From Pigmentiphaga sp. NML030171 (lineage in GTDB: Bacteria; Pseudomonadota; Gammaproteobacteria; Burkholderiales; Burkholderiaceae_B), in contig NZ_NINX01000025.1 of assembly GCF_002188635.1 (NCBI RefSeq), forward strand, positions 105,809 through 169,808: 64,000 nt of DNA, read 5' to 3'. This document shows positions 35,541 to 43,620 of this stretch, piece by piece. The translations under genes were made by a program, and so were the position numbers. The notes below the pieces were generated by a model. It ran no database searches. It was not told the DNA's origin and worked only from the letters and a program-made list of their open reading frames with translations. Positions within the stretch are counted from its first letter, which is position 1, and each line of letters opens with the position of its first letter.

Positions 35541-37329
35541 AGGCATCCTCGGGTTCGTCGGCGGGCAGGTCCTCGGACGTCGGCGCGGCGGGCCGCTCGC
35601 CTATCTGCTGCCGCCACATCGCATAATAAAGTCCCTTGCCTTCCAGCAGCCGCGCGTGGCTGCCCTGCTCCACGATACGCCCTTTTTCCAGCACGAAGAT
35701 GGTGTCGGCCTGCATCACGGTCGACAGCCGGTGCGCGATCAGGATCGTGATCTGCGTGCGGCGCGCGCAGATGCGCCGCACCGTCTCGTTGATCTGTTCC
35801 TCGGTCAGCGAATCCAGCGCCGAGGTCGCCTCGTCGAAGATCAGGAGCCGGGGCTGGCGGATCAGCGCGCGGGCGATCGACAGGCGCTGCTTCTCGCCGC
35901 CCGACAGCTTCATCCCCATCTCGCCTATCGCCGTGTCCAGCCCGTCCGGCGATTTGGTCAGCAGATAGGCGCAGGAGGCCTGCTCCATCGCCGCCACCAT
36001 TTCCTCGTCGGTGGCGTCGGGCTTGACCAGCCGCAGGTTCTCGCGGATCGTGCCCGCGAACATGTGCGCTTCCTGCGTCACGAATCCGATCTGCCGCCGG
36101 ACGCGGTTGAAGCGCAGCGCCGTCGTGGGCTGGCCGTTGTACGACACCGTGCCGCTGGCCGGCGGGTACAGCCCCACCAGCAGCTTCACCAGGGTCGACT
36201 TGCCCGAGCCCGACGGCCCCACGAACGCGATCGTGTCACCCAGTTCCGCGTCGAACGACACGTCTTCCAGCGCGTAGTCCGGCGCCCCCTTGTGGCGAAA
36301 ACAGACCTGCTCGAAACGCACGTCCCGCACCGGGCCCACGTCCACCGCGCCGGGTGGCCGCCGTTCCACCGGCTTCTTCATCAGCGCGCCGAAGTTCAGC
36401 AGCGAGGCATCCACCTCGCGATAGGCCAGGATGATGTTGCCCAGCTCCTGCAGCGGCGCGAAGATCGCTACCGAGATGAACTGCATCGCGATCAGTTCGC
36501 CCGGGCTCAGCACCTCGCGGAAGATCAGCCACAGCAGCGCGAACAGGATGGACAGCCGCAACAGGCTCAGCGTCATGCCCTGCAGGAAGGACAGCACCCG
36601 TATCCGCTTGACCTTCTCCATCTCCAGCGCGAAGATCGCCGCCGTCTGCGCCTGCAGGCGGCGGATTTCCGGATAGGTCAGCCCCAGGCTCTTGATCAGT
36701 TCCACGTTGCGCAGCGACTCGGTGATGAAGCCCGAATTGCGGTTGGTCTCGCGCACGATGGAACGCTGCTGCGTCTTGATCTCGCGGCTGAGCAGGCCGG
36801 TCAGCCCGCCCAGCAGCAGCACCCCGACCAGGAACACCGGCACCAGCAGCCAGTTCTTCGTGACCGAATACCAGGTCAGGAAACCCACTCCCACCACCGC
36901 CGCGAACACCGTGTTGATAAAGGTGTTGATGAAACGCTCGCTGTCCGCCCGGACCTTCTGCAGCAGGGACAGCACCTCGCCGCTGCGCAGGTCCTCGAAC
37001 TCCTGGAAGCGCAGGCGCAGCACCTGCCGCAGGCCGTCGTTGAAGAGATGCGTGCCCAGCTTCTGCACCACCAGCCGGGTCGTGTACTCCTGCAAGGCGC
37101 GGGCCAGGCGCGACAGGATGGCGATCCCCACCGCCAGGCCCAGCAGTCCCAGCACGCCCGTGACCAGCTCGTGCTCGGTCTTGCCGGCGCGATTGATCGC
37201 GTACTCGTCGATGATGCGGCCGAAGATGATGGGGTCGACCAGGGCCAGTACCTGGGAGGAGCCCGCCAGCAGCAGCGCGACGAAGGCCAGGGAGCGGTGG
37301 GGCTTGAGGTAGGTCCACAGGAGGCGCAT
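35515..37329 (-). CDS. ABC transporter, fused ATP-binding and permease
   Basis: A 604-residue half-transporter exporter. The first 330 residues hold six transmembrane helices (SLAFVALLLAGSSQVLALV, VLGLLGLAVGIAILSRL, NTVFAAVVGVGFLTWY and others). The ATPase domain has Walker A GPSGSGKST near residue 395, the signature LSGGEKQRL and Walker B LLIFDEATSALD, then the H-loop LIAHRLS. It is an MsbA/peptide/siderophore-type exporter with substrate unknown. ATG at 37329 has AAGGA upstream. It lies upstream of guaD on the same strand with overlap. Confidence 0.92.
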   Translation of the reverse strand: MRLLWTYLKPHRSLAFVALLLAGSSQVLALVDPIIFGRIIDEYAINRAGKTEHELVTGVLGLLGLAVGIAILSRLARALQEYTTRLVVQKLGTHLFNDGLRQVLRLRFQEFEDLRSGEVLSLLQKVRADSERFINTFINTVFAAVVGVGFLTWYSVTKNWLLVPVFLVGVLLLGGLTGLLSREIKTQQRSIVRETNRNSGFITESLRNVELIKSLGLTYPEIRRLQAQTAAIFALEMEKVKRIRVLSFLQGMTLSLLRLSILFALLWLIFREVLSPGELIAMQFISVAIFAPLQELGNIILAYREVDASLLNFGALMKKPVERRPPGAVDVGPVRDVRFEQVCFRHKGAPDYALEDVSFDAELGDTIAFVGPSGSGKSTLVKLLVGLYPPASGTVSYNGQPTTALRFNRVRRQIGFVTQEAHMFAGTIRENLRLVKPDATDEEMVAAMEQASCAYLLTKSPDGLDTAIGEMGMKLSGGEKQRLSIARALIRQPRLLIFDEATSALDSLTEEQINETVRRICARRTQITILIAHRLSTVMQADTIFVLEKGRIVEQGSHARLLEGKGLYYAMWRQQIGERPAAPTSEDLPADEPEDAYDPLPPGP

Positions 37330-37480
37330 GGAGATCCTTGGGACGATGTATCGCCCCAGAGGATACCTCCAGGGTTGCGGGTGGACCAGGCACCCTTGGC
37401 CGATAATAATGCGCGAGGCAGCCGGATCGCCTTCGATACAGACCACGAGGCCGCCCGCGGCCCGCCCCAGGGAGACACAC

Positions 37481-38248
37481 ATGCTGCTTCAGGACAAGAC
37501 CGCCATCGTCTACGGCGCCGCCGGCCACATCGGCAGCCAGGTCGCCCGCACCTTCGCCCGGGAGGGAGCCCGGCTCTTTCTTGCCGGCCGCACGCCCGAC
37601 GGGCTGCAGGCGCTGGCCGGGGAACTCGGCGCGGACTGGGCGACGCTGGACGTGCTGGACGAGGACGCCGTCGAGCGCCACGCCGCCGACGTCGCGGCCA
37701 AGGCCGGACGCATCGACGTCAGCCTGAACGCTGCCAGTATCCGCGGCGACCTGCAGGGCACTCCACTGCTGGACATGGCCATGGCCGATTTCATGGCGCC
37801 CGTGGAGACGGGCGTGCGGGCCAATTTCCTGACGATGCGCGGCGCGGCCCGGCACATGGTGCGGCAGGGGCACGGCGTCATCCTGGCGCTTTCGGCGACG
37901 TCCGCCGGCCTGTCCGGCCGGGATCGGGTCTACCACCGGACCGGCGGGTTCGCCGTCGCGTGCACGGCCATCGAGGCAATGGCCCGAACCTTCGCGGGGG
38001 AACTGGGGCGGCACGGCGTGCGCGTCGTCTGCCTACGCTCGGACGCGCTGCCGGAGACCTGGCCGCCGGAAGCCGAGGCCGAGCTGCGCGAGATCCGGGA
38101 CTACATGAATGCAGGAACGGCGCTGGGGCGCCTGCCGCGGATCGCCGAGGTGGCGGATGCGGCGGCCTTCGCGGCCTCCGACCGCGCGGGCGCGATGACG
38201 GGCGCCATCGTCAACCTGACCTGCGGATCCATCATGGACGCGGACTGA
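37481..38248 (+). CDS. SDR family protein lacking the catalytic lysine
   Basis: A 255-residue short-chain dehydrogenase/reductase. The dinucleotide loop is YGAAGHIGSQVA near residue 11, and the N-A-A-S-I-R-G segment at about residue 88 replaces the usual NNAG. At the active site the YxxxK pair is broken: the Tyr is in RDRVYHRTGGFA, and the expected Lys four residues on is Gly. This suggests a changed reaction or a non-enzymatic role. It begins the second aromatic island and runs towards a second SDR on the opposite strand, with eight bases between their stops. Confidence 0.78.
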   Translation: MLLQDKTAIVYGAAGHIGSQVARTFAREGARLFLAGRTPDGLQALAGELGADWATLDVLDEDAVERHAADVAAKAGRIDVSLNAASIRGDLQGTPLLDMAMADFMAPVETGVRANFLTMRGAARHMVRQGHGVILALSATSAGLSGRDRVYHRTGGFAVACTAIEAMARTFAGELGRHGVRVVCLRSDALPETWPPEAEAELREIRDYMNAGTALGRLPRIAEVADAAAFAASDRAGAMTGAIVNLTCGSIMDAD

Positions 38249-38256
38249 GACCGCCG

Positions 38257-38994
38257 TCAGCCCCGCTCGGCCGCCGCGATGTCCCGCCCGCCACACACGA
38301 ACAGGTTCTGCCCCGTGACATAGGACGTCTCGTCCCGCAGGAAGAACATGGCCGCATTGGCCACGTCCTCGGGCTGCGCTACCCGTCCCATGGGAATCGA
38401 GGCCTCCAGCGCCAGGGCCCGCTCCGAGCCGGCGGGGTGGTAGACCCGTAGCATGGGCGTATCCACCGGCCCGGGGCTGACGACGTTGACATTGATGCCG
38501 TGCGGCGCCAGTTCAACCGCCAAGGCCCTGGCCATGCCCAGGATGCCGGACTTCACCGCGCCGTAGAGCGAGCTGCGCACGCGCCCCAGGCTGACCCGGC
38601 TGCCCAGCAGCACGATGTGCCCATGTCGCCGGGCTTTCATGGACGGGACCACGAGGCCGATGCATTGCATGGCGGCGCGCAGGTGGAGGTGCACGATGCG
38701 GTCGAAGCCTTCGGCGTCGAAAGCCTCGACTGGCGCCATGTGCGGTATTCCCGCGCAATGCACGAAGCCGGTCACGCGGTGCTCGCGCAAGATGGCCTCG
38801 CACACCTCCCGCGTGGCCACGGCGTCGGTCAGGTCGACGATCCGGTCCATGGCACCGAGCGGCACCGCGGGCGGCCGGTCGGACAGGTTGACCACCCGTC
38901 CGCCCTCTGCCAGCACACGCCGGGCAAGAGCCGCTCCTATCCCGCCACTGGCCCCGGTTATCACCGTCACGCCGTCATTGGGCGGCGCGGCCAT
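38257..38994 (-). CDS. SDR family oxidoreductase
   Basis: A 245-residue classical SDR. The cofactor loop is VITGASGGIGAALARR near residue 10, followed by NLSDRPP; HCAGIPH stands for the NNAG motif. The catalytic Ser-Tyr-Lys set is intact: LGSRVSLG and SSLYGAVKSGI (YxxxK). C-terminal SPGPVDTPML is typical. The Asp after the strand favours NAD. Its start overlaps the amidohydrolase stop by 20 bases on the same strand, so it belongs to the same unit and may oxidise a cis-diol or keto group of the ring. Confidence 0.88.
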   Translation of the reverse strand: MAAPPNDGVTVITGASGGIGAALARRVLAEGGRVVNLSDRPPAVPLGAMDRIVDLTDAVATREVCEAILREHRVTGFVHCAGIPHMAPVEAFDAEGFDRIVHLHLRAAMQCIGLVVPSMKARRHGHIVLLGSRVSLGRVRSSLYGAVKSGILGMARALAVELAPHGINVNVVSPGPVDTPMLRVYHPAGSERALALEASIPMGRVAQPEDVANAAMFFLRDETSYVTGQNLFVCGGRDIAAAERG

Positions 38995-39892
38995 CCCGGC
39001 CCTCCCGGGTCGAATCCACGGCGGCAGGCCCGGGCAGTCCGAACACTCGCACCGCGTTCTCGCCCAGCGTCTTGCGAAAGCTCGTATCCGACAAGGGAAG
39101 TTGCATGTACGCGTCCAGGCAGGCGTCGATCTCCCGCACCGGATATCCTGACCCGTACATCATCTGGTCCTGCAGGAACCCGTTGGCCGCCTGGACCAGC
39201 AGGTCTCCCCCAGGCATGAAGAGGTAGGCATCGGCCGATACGTATACGTTCTCGTGGCGATAGGCCACGCCCAGCAGCTCGGCGAAAAAGGGCCAGCAGG
39301 CGTGCCCGGCAACGATGGACAGGTTGGGAAAGTCCCGCGCCACCCCCTGGATGTACCGCGGGTGAGTATCCTCGATCTCCGGCCCCGCGAACGGTCCGGA
39401 CATCAGCACCACCGGCACCTTGCGGTCATCGCACAACTCGTACAGCGGATAAAGGCGCCGGTCGTCCCAGTGCGTGGCGAGCGCGCTACGCGTGGGCGCG
39501 ATATGGATGCCGCGCAGGCCCAGGTCGTCGATGGCCCGGCGGGTTTCCTCCAGGGGGTCGCCGAAGTCCCCGCCCACGTCGATGCCCGCGACGCCCGACA
39601 GGCGGTCGGGATGGGCATGCACCACTTCGGCGATATGGTCGTTGGATACGTCGCTGCGCGGCGATCCGCCCGCGGCCGGCACCACCCGATGCACGCACAG
39701 CATCCGGTCCACGCCGGCGCGATCCGCCTCCTGGAAAAACAGTTCCACCGACGCATTCAGGTAGGACGGCGGGATGGTCTTCATTCCCAGGTGGCCGCCG
39801 AAGAACTTCAAGTGATCCGGCGTGAAATAGGTCAGGATCTCCTTGGTAGGCGGGCGGGCTCGCAGGTCCACGACATGGTATCCGTCTCGCAT
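38975..39892 (-). CDS. Amidohydrolase_2 family protein with changed metal site
   Basis: A 305-residue TIM-barrel protein of the branch that includes aminocarboxymuconate and resorcylate decarboxylases and LigI/LigJ lyases. The N-terminal HxH metal motif is replaced by Arg-Ala-Arg (HVVDLRARPP), and the conserved Asp of the GSDYPH motif is Gly (MMYGSGYPV). His remains in IVAGHACWPF. The pattern VDLRARPP is recurrent in a Bordetella-type subgroup, so the gene is probably not broken. It may act without a metal as a hydrolase or decarboxylase on a ring-cleavage product. Confidence 0.75.
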   Translation of the reverse strand: MRDGYHVVDLRARPPTKEILTYFTPDHLKFFGGHLGMKTIPPSYLNASVELFFQEADRAGVDRMLCVHRVVPAAGGSPRSDVSNDHIAEVVHAHPDRLSGVAGIDVGGDFGDPLEETRRAIDDLGLRGIHIAPTRSALATHWDDRRLYPLYELCDDRKVPVVLMSGPFAGPEIEDTHPRYIQGVARDFPNLSIVAGHACWPFFAELLGVAYRHENVYVSADAYLFMPGGDLLVQAANGFLQDQMMYGSGYPVREIDACLDAYMQLPLSDTSFRKTLGENAVRVFGLPGPAAVDSTREGRDGRAAQ

Positions 39893-39924
39893 GATTCTCC
39901 ACTCCCCTCAAGTATCGGTTCGCG

Positions 39925-40893
39925 CTAGTCGGCCGTGATCGAGGCCGACTGGATCAGGTTGCCCCATTTGTCCGTTTCGCTGGCGATGAACGCGGCCAGC
40001 GCCTCGCCCGTCACCGACCTGGGCTCCACCGCCAATTGCCGCATCCGCTCGCGCATGTCGTCGGACTCCATGATCTTTCTGAGCGTCGCGCGCAGCTTGT
40101 CCAATACATCGGCTGGCGTGTGCGCCGGCGCCATGATGACGTTCCACGAGCTGGCGGCATACTCGGGAAAGCCCACCTCGGCCAGCGTCGGCACGTCCGG
40201 CAGCAGCGGCGAGCGCTTGTCGCCGGCCAGCGCGAGGATCTTCAGCATGCCGGACTTGTGCATCGTCATCGCCGTGGGCAGCACGTCCACGCAGAACTCC
40301 GCCTCGCCCGCCGCGATCGCCGCCAACGCGGGGCCCGCGCCCTTATAGGGCACGTGTACCGTGTCGAGCTTGTACGTGCGCACGAACAGCTCCGAGGCCA
40401 GGTGGCTGGGCGACCCCACGCCGGACGATGCATAGTTCACTTTGCCCGGATGCTTGCGTAGGTAGTCGACCAGCGCGGGGGCGGAGTCCGGCTCGAACTT
40501 GGGCGAACGCAGCAGCACCATCTGGGTGCTCGAGATCTGGATGACGGGAACGAAGTCGCGCTGCACGTCGTAAGGCAGTTTCTTGTACAGCGAGGGATTG
40601 ATGGCCAGCGCGGCGCTGGACAGCAGCAATGTGTAGCCATCGGGCCTGGCGCGTGCGGCCTGCTCGGTGCCCACGACGCTGCCGGCGCCCCCCTTGTTCT
40701 CCACCACCACGGGCTGGCCCAGCTCGGCCGTCAACCGCGGCGCGATGATGCGGGCGAGCACGTCGTTCAGTCCGCCCACCGCGAACGGCACCACCATCTT
40801 GATGGGGCGATCGGGATAGCCGGCGGCGCATGCCGTGCCGCCTCCCAACAGCGAGACGAGGATCGTCGCGCAAAGACTCGACTGCCGGTTCAT
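39925..40893 (-). CDS. Bug family (TctC) periplasmic solute-binding protein
   Basis: A 322-residue receptor with a signal peptide ending near TACAAG. Signature blocks are YPDRPIKMVVPFAVGGLND, VENKGGAGSVVGTEQAARARPDGYTLLLS, VHVPYKGAGPALAAIAAGEAE and LPDVPTLAEVGFPEY. It is the first gene of the amidohydrolase/SDR unit and is divergent from another Bug gene, with 255 bases between them that hold a sequence box shared with the AraC promoter. The ligand is unknown but probably the aromatic compound degraded by this island. Confidence 0.92.
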   Translation of the reverse strand: MNRQSSLCATILVSLLGGGTACAAGYPDRPIKMVVPFAVGGLNDVLARIIAPRLTAELGQPVVVENKGGAGSVVGTEQAARARPDGYTLLLSSAALAINPSLYKKLPYDVQRDFVPVIQISSTQMVLLRSPKFEPDSAPALVDYLRKHPGKVNYASSGVGSPSHLASELFVRTYKLDTVHVPYKGAGPALAAIAAGEAEFCVDVLPTAMTMHKSGMLKILALAGDKRSPLLPDVPTLAEVGFPEYAASSWNVIMAPAHTPADVLDKLRATLRKIMESDDMRERMRQLAVEPRSVTGEALAAFIASETDKWGNLIQSASITAD

Positions 40894-40962
40894 GCTGCCT
40901 CCTTGTGATCAGGTGACGAGGGCGTATCCGGAAATTGAAGCGGATTATAGGAATGGGGTCGC

Positions 40963-41009
40963 GGCGGCCCATTACCGTTTCGTCGCCGCATTTACGATGG
41001 CGTCCGATT
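40963..41009. promoter_or_regulatory. Shared regulatory box, copy 1
   Basis: This box starts GGCGGCCCATTAC, has CGTCGCCGCATTTAC in the middle and ends GTCCGATT. A very similar sequence occurs at 44753-44797, in front of the AraC gene. The two agree at about 36 of 47 aligned positions, with two one-base gaps that cancel. It lies between two divergent Bug genes, 70 bases from one start and 140 from the other. A common activator, probably the AraC protein, is the simplest explanation. Confidence 0.55.
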
Positions 41010-41148
41010 AATTGCGCAGGCGATCCACGCCGGCGTCGCCGGCGCAAAAAATGAGATCAATGCGTAAATGGGAGGACAGTGGGATAACTACAAAGAATGA
41101 AGCCCCTCCTACACTCGCCGATGCCTTTTTCAACCATCAGGAGTCCCC

Positions 41149-42138
41149 ATGCATCGTCGTCCGCCCCTCGTCCTGAAACAGGCTGCACTCCTCGCCCTGG
41201 CCTTCGGAGCCCATGCCCCCCTGCTTGCCGCCGAGGCCTTTCCCACGCGGCCCATCACGCTGATCGTGCCTTATGCGCCAGGCGGCGCGGGCGACATCCT
41301 CGGACGCTCGGTCGCCAAGGAACTGGCGGGCATCGCAGGCAAACCCGTGGTGGTCGAAAACAAACCCGGTGCGGGGGGCAACATCGGCGCCGAGCTCGTC
41401 GCGCGCGCCCAGGACAAGGACGGCCATACCCTGCTGCTCGGCGCCACGAGCCTGGCCAGCAACCCCAGCCTGATGCGCAGCATGCCCGTGGACCCGCTGA
41501 AGGACCTGGTCGCCATCAGCGGCGTGGCTTCGCTGCAGAACGTCATAGCGGTCAATCCGTCTTCCCGGCTGCGCAACGTGAGCGAGCTCGTCGCAGAGGC
41601 CAAGAAACATCCTGGCAAGCTGACCTTCGGCACCGCCGGCATCGGTACCTCCAGTCACCTGTCGGTCGAACTGTTCAAGGGCGAAGTCGGCGTGGACCTC
41701 CTTCACGTGCCGTACAAGAGCGGAGGACCGGCGATGGCCGACGTGATGGCGGGCAATCTCGACCTGGTGTTCGAATTGATGCCGGCGGTGGTGGGACACG
41801 TCCGCAGCGGCAAACTGCGCGGCATCGCCGTCACCGGGTCGGCGCGGTCCGAAGCGCTGCCCGATCTTCCCACCGTGGCGGAATCGGGCTATCCCAAGTA
41901 TTCATTCGTCTCGTGGTTCGGCATCTTCGGCCCTTCCGGCATGGATTCCAGACGCGTGGCGCAACTCAACGAAATGATGGCCAAGGCCCTGGCGTCCGGC
42001 GAATTCAAGTCCCGGCTCGAGCAACTCGGAGCGGAAGGCATGTCGGGCTCTCCCGCCCAGTTCGACAGGTTCTTCCAGGGCGAAGTCGCCAAGTGGAAGC
42101 GTGTCGTGGCCGAGCAAGGACTTCCCTTGATGAACTGA
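41149..42138 (+). CDS. Bug family (TctC) periplasmic solute-binding protein
   Basis: A 329-residue receptor with a signal peptide ending near LLAAEA. The Bug signature blocks are present: FPTRPITLIVPYAPGGAGDI, VVENKPGAGGNIGAELVARAQDKDGHTLLL, LHVPYKSGGPAMADVMAGNLD and LPDLPTVAESGYPKY. It is paralogous to, and divergent from, the Bug gene next to it, and it faces the ALDH gene with a strong hairpin between their stops. Two Bug receptors back to back suggests related ligands, such as a substrate and an intermediate. Confidence 0.92.
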   Translation: MHRRPPLVLKQAALLALAFGAHAPLLAAEAFPTRPITLIVPYAPGGAGDILGRSVAKELAGIAGKPVVVENKPGAGGNIGAELVARAQDKDGHTLLLGATSLASNPSLMRSMPVDPLKDLVAISGVASLQNVIAVNPSSRLRNVSELVAEAKKHPGKLTFGTAGIGTSSHLSVELFKGEVGVDLLHVPYKSGGPAMADVMAGNLDLVFELMPAVVGHVRSGKLRGIAVTGSARSEALPDLPTVAESGYPKYSFVSWFGIFGPSGMDSRRVAQLNEMMAKALASGEFKSRLEQLGAEGMSGSPAQFDRFFQGEVAKWKRVVAEQGLPLMN

Positions 42139-42143
42139 AGAAG

Positions 42144-42176
42144 AAGGCGTGCCGTCCCTGATGGACGGCACGCCTT
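42144..42176. terminator. Bidirectional hairpin terminator
   Basis: A perfect 14-base stem (AAGGCGTGCCGTCC, its complement, with a CTGAT loop) lies between the stop codons of the plus-strand Bug gene and the minus-strand ALDH gene. It is flanked by short T-like runs on the plus strand (TTGG) and CTTCTTC on the minus strand. It would end transcripts from both sides. Confidence 0.7.
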
Positions 42177-42180
42177 GGCG

Positions 42181-43620
42181 CTACTGCCAGGCAATACCCG
42201 TGAACTTGAGTTGCGACAACTCCTCGATGGCATAGCGCACGCCTTCCCTACCGGTGCCGCTCAGTTTCATGCCGCCGAAGGGGTACATGTCCAGGCGGAA
42301 GCGACTGGCCTCGTTCACCCACAACGACCCCACCTCGAAAGACTCGGCGAACCGGAACGCCTGGCTCAGACTGCGGGTAAACACCGCCCCCTGGAGACCG
42401 AAGGGAGAATCATTGGCCAGTTCCAGTGCATGGTTGGCATCGCTGGCCCGGATCAGCACGGCCACAGGCCCGAAGACTTCCTCGTGCCATAGCCGCGCCG
42501 ACGGTGAAAGCTCCTCGATGATGACCGGAGACAGGACCAGCCCCTCGCGGCGGGGCGCGAGCCGATAGCGTGCGCCCAGCGAGATCGCATCGTCGCACAG
42601 GGCCATGATGCGATCGGCCGACGCCTCGGACACCAGCGGGCCGACGTCCGTGCGCTCGTCGTCGGCGGGCCCGACCCGCATCCGTCCGGCGGCGGCGGCG
42701 AAACGTTCCGCGAACTCGTCGTAGATCCGCGCCTCGACGATGATCCGCTGCGCCGATATGCACTGTTGCCCGCTGGCCTCGAACGCCGCCGTGGCGATCT
42801 TGGCGGCGGCCGACTCCAGGTCCGCGTCGGCCAGTACGACATTGGCGGCGCTCGACCCCAGTTCCGACACGAATCGGCGCACGCCCGTCGCCCTGGCCAG
42901 TGCTTCCCCGGCCTGCACCCCGCCCGTGAACGACACGACGCCGACGTCGGGATGGCCCGCCAGGGCCAGCGCCGTCGCCTTGTCGCCCGCCAGCACGTTC
43001 ATCATGCCCGGAGGCAGGCCCGCCTCGACCGCCGCGGCAGCCAGGTGCAGGGCCGTGCGCAGCGACGCCGGAGCGGGCTTGGCCACGCACGCGTTGCCCG
43101 CCGCCAGCGCGGGGGCCAGTTTCTGCACGAGCAGGTTCACCGGCGCATTGAACGGTGTGATCGCACCCACGACCCCATAGGGGAAGCGGCGGGTGTAGCC
43201 GATGCGCCCCACGCCGGCGGGCACGGCATCCAGGGGCAGGACTTCGCCCCCCAGATGTGACAGCTCCGACATGCATGCTTCGACGAATTGCAGGCCCCGC
43301 GCCACCTCCCCGCGCGCCACGCGTATCGGCTTGCCGACGTCCTCGCTGATGAGGCGCGCCAGGGCCGCGGCCTCCCGGGACAGGGCGTCCTTCAGGCATT
43401 GCAGGTGCCGCAGGCGCACGGTCGACGGCGCAGGGCGCTGCGCCTGGAACGCGCGCCGCGCGCTGTCAACCGCCTGCGCCACGATGCCTTCGTCCGCCTC
43501 GGCAATGGCCAGCATGCCGCCGCTGCCGGCCTGGCGCCACGGCATGCGCGCCACGCCCGGCGCCACCCGGGCGCCGTCGATGAACGAGGCCTGTACCTCT
43601 CCAGCCAGCGCGTCCTTCAT
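42181..43620 (-). CDS. Aldehyde dehydrogenase family protein
   Basis: A 479-residue ALDH. The catalytic Cys lies in EASGQQCISAQR near residue 285 and the general-base Glu in FVSELGSSAANVV near residue 250; GAITPFNAP and the terminal FGGMKLSGTGREGV are typical. The E-L-G-S-S variant of the ELGG motif is found in lactaldehyde/succinate-semialdehyde/phosphonoacetaldehyde-type dehydrogenases. Its start overlaps the end of the LigBA-type dioxygenase by four bases, so it probably oxidises a semialdehyde made by ring cleavage, as HMS dehydrogenases do. Confidence 0.88.
   Translation of the reverse strand: MKDALAGEVQASFIDGARVAPGVARMPWRQAGSGGMLAIAEADEGIVAQAVDSARRAFQAQRPAPSTVRLRHLQCLKDALSREAAALARLISEDVGKPIRVARGEVARGLQFVEACMSELSHLGGEVLPLDAVPAGVGRIGYTRRFPYGVVGAITPFNAPVNLLVQKLAPALAAGNACVAKPAPASLRTALHLAAAAVEAGLPPGMMNVLAGDKATALALAGHPDVGVVSFTGGVQAGEALARATGVRRFVSELGSSAANVVLADADLESAAAKIATAAFEASGQQCISAQRIIVEARIYDEFAERFAAAAGRMRVGPADDERTDVGPLVSEASADRIMALCDDAISLGARYRLAPRREGLVLSPVIIEELSPSARLWHEEVFGPVAVLIRASDANHALELANDSPFGLQGAVFTRSLSQAFRFAESFEVGSLWVNEASRFRLDMYPFGGMKLSGTGREGVRYAIEELSQLKFTGIAWQ

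Noticed and set aside
35656..38451. 931-codon open frame across the ABC transporter and both SDR genes
   Set aside because: It runs antisense to one real gene and out of frame with others, has no start context and is rich in Arg/Gln/His.
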